Shown here: positions 61,045 to 64,000 of the stretch, piece after piece
How positions within the stretch are numbered: position 1 is the stretch's first letter
Layout of the letters: the number at the start of each line of letters is the position of its first letter
Assembly (NCBI RefSeq): GCF_000783395.1
Contig: NZ_JSFK01000031.1
Span: forward strand, 62,001-126,000
From: Pseudomonas chlororaphis
GTDB taxonomy: Bacteria; Pseudomonadota; Gammaproteobacteria; Pseudomonadales; Pseudomonadaceae
DNA length: 64,000 nucleotides
Reading direction: 5' to 3'
The notes under the pieces: generated by a model
The model's input: only the letters and a program-made list of their open reading frames with translations
What the model was told of the DNA's origin: nothing
Database searches by the model: none
Program-made: the position numbers and the translations under genes

Positions 61045-63359
61045 GCTACAGCATTGCCGTGCGCGCATTGTGCGAGTTCACTGCCAAGAGCGGCGACCTC
61101 GACCTGCGCTTCACGCCATCACCTACGGCGCTGGAAGGCATCGCTGGCCACCGCACCGTGGCCTCGCGACGCAGCGAGAAATACCAAAGCGAAGTGGCGC
61201 TGGAAGGCGAGTTCCGGCAATTGAAGGTCAAGGGCAGGGCGGATGGCTACGACCCGGCGCAAAACTGCCTGGAAGAAGTCAAAACCTACCGGGGCGACCT
61301 GAGCAAACAACCGGCCAATCACCGCCAGTTGCATTGGGCGCAGGCGAAGATCTACGGCTGGTTGATGTGCCGCAAACTCGACCTTGAACAGATCAATCTG
61401 GCGTTGGTGTACTTCGATATCGTCAGCGAGAAGGAAACCTGTCTGGTCGAGGCGTTCAGTGCAGATGCGTTGAAAGCCTTTTTCGAGCAGCAGTGCACCC
61501 TGTTCCTGCACTGGGCCGAACAGGAAATGGCCCATCGCGAGGCGCGCAATCTGGCCGCGCAACAATTGGCGTTTCCCCATGCGGATTTTCGCCCCGGTCA
61601 GCGGCATCTGGCTGAGTCGGTGTTCAAGGCTGTCAGCACCGGGCGCTGCCTGATGGCCCAGGCACCCACCGGTATCGGCAAAACCCTCGGCACGCTGTTC
61701 CCGATGCTCAAGGCCCTGGCCCCGCAGCAACTGGACAAGGTGTTCTTCCTCACCGCCAAGACGCCGGGACGCAAACTGGCGCTGGATGCCAGTCAGGTGT
61801 TGTTCGATCAGTCACCAGCCTTGCCCTTGCGGGTGTTGGAAATGGTCGCCCGCGACAAGGCCTGCGAACACCCGGACAAAGCCTGCCACGGTGAATCCTG
61901 CCCGTTGGCCCAAGGCTTTTATGATCGCCTGCCCGCCGCCCGGGAAGCGGCAAGTCGCATCCGCCTGCTCGATCAAGCGGCCATGCGCGAGGTCGCCGCG
62001 CAACATGCAGTGTGCCCGTATTACCTCAGTCAGGAGATGGCCCGTTGGGTCGACGTTGTGATCGCCGACTACAACTATTACTTCGACTTCAGCGCCATGC
62101 TCTTCGGTCTCGCCCAGCTCAACCAATGGAAAGTCGCAGTGTTGGCGGACGAGGCGCATAACCTCGTCGAACGGGGCCGGCAGATGTACAGCGCCAGTCT
62201 CGATCAGTTCACCCTGGGCAGCGTGCGCAAAACTGCGCCCCCGGTGCTGAAAAACTCCCTGCAACGGATCAACCGTGAATGGAACGCCTTGCATGCGCCG
62301 CAACTGGCGGCCTATCAGGCGTACGACAAGGCTCCGGAAAAACTCCTGCAAGCGATTTCGCTGTGTTGCGCCGCGATTGGCGATTACCTCAATGACCATC
62401 CGCAAGGCCTCGACAGCGCCTTGCAGAATTTCTACTTCGACTTGCTGCAGTTCGCCCGGGTGGCGGAGCTGTATGATGAGCATTACCTGTTCGACATCAG
62501 CAAGCGCGACCTCGACCGCAAAAAGCCGCTGTCGCAGTTGTGCCTGCGCAATGTGGTGCCGGCCGCGTTCATCGGCCCGCGTCTGAAAGCGGCGCGCAGC
62601 AGCGTGCTGTTCTCTGCCACCCTCAGCCCGCGCCACTATTACGCCGATTTGCTCGGCACGCCCGCCGACACCGTGTGGATCGACGTCGAATCGCCATTTT
62701 GCGCCGAGCAGTTGCAGGTGCAGATCGTCAGCCGCATTTCGACACGCTTCAATCATCGTCAGGCTTCGCTGGAGCCGATCGTCGAATTGATCGCGCGGCA
62801 GTTCAGCGAGCGTCCGGGCAACTATCTGGCGTTTTTCAGCAGCTTCGATTACCTGCAACAAGTGGCGTCGTTACTCGCCGAGCGCCATCCGCACATCACC
62901 CTCTGGCAGCAATCGCGGGGGATGCTCGAAGGCGCACGGCAGGCTTTCCTCGATCAGTTCACCGCGCACAGTCAGGGCATTGGTTTTGCCGTGTTGGGCG
63001 GTGCGTTCGGCGAAGGCATCGATTTGCCCGGTACGCGGCTGATCGGCGCATTCATTGCCACGCTGGGGTTGGCGCAGTTCAATCCAGTCAACGAACAGCT
63101 CAAATACCGCATGGCGGCCATCTTTGGCGCCGGTTACGACTACACCTACCTGTACCCCGGCGTGCAGAAAGTGGTGCAAGCCGCCGGGCGGGTCATCCGT
63201 ACCCGCGAGGATCGCGGCGTGGTGATGCTGATTGACGATCGCTTTGCCGAAAGCCGGATCAAACAGCTGCTACCGCGCTGGTGGGCGATCAATCACGAGA
63301 CGGCCGCTTCCCAATTCGCTGGATTGCCGCATACTTCCGATCATGACAATGGCTGGTGA
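61041..63359 (+). CDS. XPD/DinG-type Fe-S helicase with N-terminal PD-(D/E)xK nuclease domain
   Basis: 772 residues from the TTG that overlaps the upstream stop (GGAG 8 nt before); upstream GTG (61011) and ATG (61023) starts are possible. N-terminal nuclease-like domain with D68 and E79-V-K81 (GRADGYDP...LEEVKTYRG), as in Cas4/RecB-type sites. The helicase core has APTGIGKT (K214), four cysteines placed for an Fe-S cluster (C275, C282, C287, C325), DEAH at 370-373 and the C-terminal GGAFGEGIDLPG and QAAGRVIRTREDRG. Functions in repair with FAN1 by context. Confidence 0.9.
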   Translation: MSYSIAVRALCEFTAKSGDLDLRFTPSPTALEGIAGHRTVASRRSEKYQSEVALEGEFRQLKVKGRADGYDPAQNCLEEVKTYRGDLSKQPANHRQLHWAQAKIYGWLMCRKLDLEQINLALVYFDIVSEKETCLVEAFSADALKAFFEQQCTLFLHWAEQEMAHREARNLAAQQLAFPHADFRPGQRHLAESVFKAVSTGRCLMAQAPTGIGKTLGTLFPMLKALAPQQLDKVFFLTAKTPGRKLALDASQVLFDQSPALPLRVLEMVARDKACEHPDKACHGESCPLAQGFYDRLPAAREAASRIRLLDQAAMREVAAQHAVCPYYLSQEMARWVDVVIADYNYYFDFSAMLFGLAQLNQWKVAVLADEAHNLVERGRQMYSASLDQFTLGSVRKTAPPVLKNSLQRINREWNALHAPQLAAYQAYDKAPEKLLQAISLCCAAIGDYLNDHPQGLDSALQNFYFDLLQFARVAELYDEHYLFDISKRDLDRKKPLSQLCLRNVVPAAFIGPRLKAARSSVLFSATLSPRHYYADLLGTPADTVWIDVESPFCAEQLQVQIVSRISTRFNHRQASLEPIVELIARQFSERPGNYLAFFSSFDYLQQVASLLAERHPHITLWQQSRGMLEGARQAFLDQFTAHSQGIGFAVLGGAFGEGIDLPGTRLIGAFIATLGLAQFNPVNEQLKYRMAAIFGAGYDYTYLYPGVQKVVQAAGRVIRTREDRGVVMLIDDRFAESRIKQLLPRWWAINHETAASQFAGLPHTSDHDNGW

Positions 63360-63364
63360 GTGTG

Positions 63365-64000
63365 ATGAGCGAGAACAACAAGACCGCAGCGATCGAAGAG
63401 ATGCGTTTTCGTCTGCTGATCGATGCGGTGGTCGACTATGCGATCTACATGATCGATCCCGACGGCATCGTCACCAGTTGGAACTCCGGCGCCAAACGCT
63501 TCAAGGGCTACGAAGAAGCGGAAATCCTCGGCGAACACTTCTCGCGCTTCTATACCGCTGACGATCGCGCCGCCGGTCTGCCGCAACGGGCGCTCGATAC
63601 GGCGATCCGTGAAGGGCGCTTCGAAGGCGAGGGCTGGCGGGTGCGCAAGGACGGCACTAACTTCTGGTCGCACGTGGTGATCGATCCGATCATTGATCCC
63701 AGCGGCAAGTTGCTCGGTTTCGCCAAGATCACCCGCGACCTGACCGACCGCAAAATGGCCGAGGAAACCCTCAAGCAAAGCGAACAGCAATTCCGTTTGC
63801 TGGTGCAGGGCGTCACCGACTACGCCATCTACATGCTCAGCCCCGAAGGCCGGGTCAGCAACTGGAACCAGGGCGCTCAGCGGATCAAAGGCTATCTGCC
63901 GGAAGAAATCATCGGTCAGCATTTTTCGATCTTCTATACCCCCGAAGACCGCGAACTCGGCGAACCGCAACGGGCGCTGGAAATCGCCACCCGCGAGGGC
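63365..64000 (+). CDS. multi-PAS sensor protein, 3' partial (probable sensor kinase)
   Basis: The frame opens at ATG 63365, 5 nt after the helicase stop, and runs off the right edge without a stop (212 codons seen). Two PAS domains are visible, each with the DYAIYM(I/L)..(D/E)G.V..WN.GA.R.KGY pattern and followed by a PAC-like segment (FWSHVVIDPIIDPSGKLLGFAKITRDLTDRK). No signal peptide or TM. Such twin PAS repeats usually lead into a histidine kinase, but the output domain lies outside the window. Confidence 0.85.
   Translation, partial: MSENNKTAAIEEMRFRLLIDAVVDYAIYMIDPDGIVTSWNSGAKRFKGYEEAEILGEHFSRFYTADDRAAGLPQRALDTAIREGRFEGEGWRVRKDGTNFWSHVVIDPIIDPSGKLLGFAKITRDLTDRKMAEETLKQSEQQFRLLVQGVTDYAIYMLSPEGRVSNWNQGAQRIKGYLPEEIIGQHFSIFYTPEDRELGEPQRALEIATREG

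Noticed and set aside
59545..61068. 507-codon minus-strand open frame opposite fan1
   Set aside because: Antisense shadow of a gene with a complete VRR-NUC signature; translation is Gln/Val-rich without any recognisable domain.
1..64000. tRNA, rRNA and known riboswitches
   Set aside because: None was recognised on either strand; in particular no tRNA lies at the island ends.

Overview
The window reads as a chromosomal segment of a fluorescent pseudomonad (Pseudomonas fluorescens group). The main grounds are the alkaline protease-lipase operon (aprA, inh, aprDEF, two autotransporter proteases, two RTX lipases), Pseudomonas-type REP pairs built on GTGGGAGCGAGC...GCTCGCTCCCAC, and housekeeping genes with pseudomonad-like protein sequences. 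There are no rRNA or tRNA genes and no CRISPR array. Everything here was read by eye; no database search was run.

Layout. (1) 1-7.8 kb, plus strand: the end of a biosynthetic cluster. It holds a LanB/PEARL-type protein cut by the left edge, a class III aminotransferase, then a set for (4-hydroxy)phenylglycine synthesis (hydroxymandelate synthase, hydroxymandelate oxidase, phenylglycine aminotransferase), and last a Qnr-like pentapeptide-repeat protein that looks like self-protection of DNA gyrase. (2) 7.9-12.6 kb: a divergent AraC regulator and MFS exporter, a decayed fragment resembling a betaine-binding protein, and a chemoreceptor. (3) 12.7-25.3 kb: an accessory island inserted at the 3' end of a LysR gene. 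A diverged copy of the last 13 LysR codons remains on the far side. The island carries two divergent modules: a four-gene minus-strand operon (nuclease-like/hydrophobic protein, coiled-coil protein, small protein, SF1 helicase) and a three-gene plus-strand operon (unknown protein, phospholipase-D-like nuclease, SF2 helicase) with 4-nt overlaps. Both look like anti-phage or anti-plasmid systems; I can name neither. No integrase is visible.

(4) 25.3-36.6 kb: LysR with a divergent zinc/quinone-type oxidoreductase, a 488-residue unknown followed by a MocR-like regulator, phosphoglucomutase, pirin, a UvrD/Rep-like helicase and a DUF1652-like protein. (5) 36.8-40.6 kb: a polyamine-like catabolic set (NTF2/AraC regulator, PuuB-like oxidase, cupin, PotF-like binding protein). 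(6) 41-58.2 kb: the exoenzyme operon. AprDEF forms the type I exporter for AprA and probably for both RTX lipases, while the two subtilisin-type proteases carry their own beta-barrels. REP-type repeats punctuate the operon. (7) 58.4-64 kb: two small envelope proteins, a FAN1 nuclease translationally coupled to a nuclease-XPD/DinG helicase, and a PAS sensor protein cut by the right edge.

The two most interesting regions are the phenylglycine/Qnr cluster at the left edge and the paired modules in the island.
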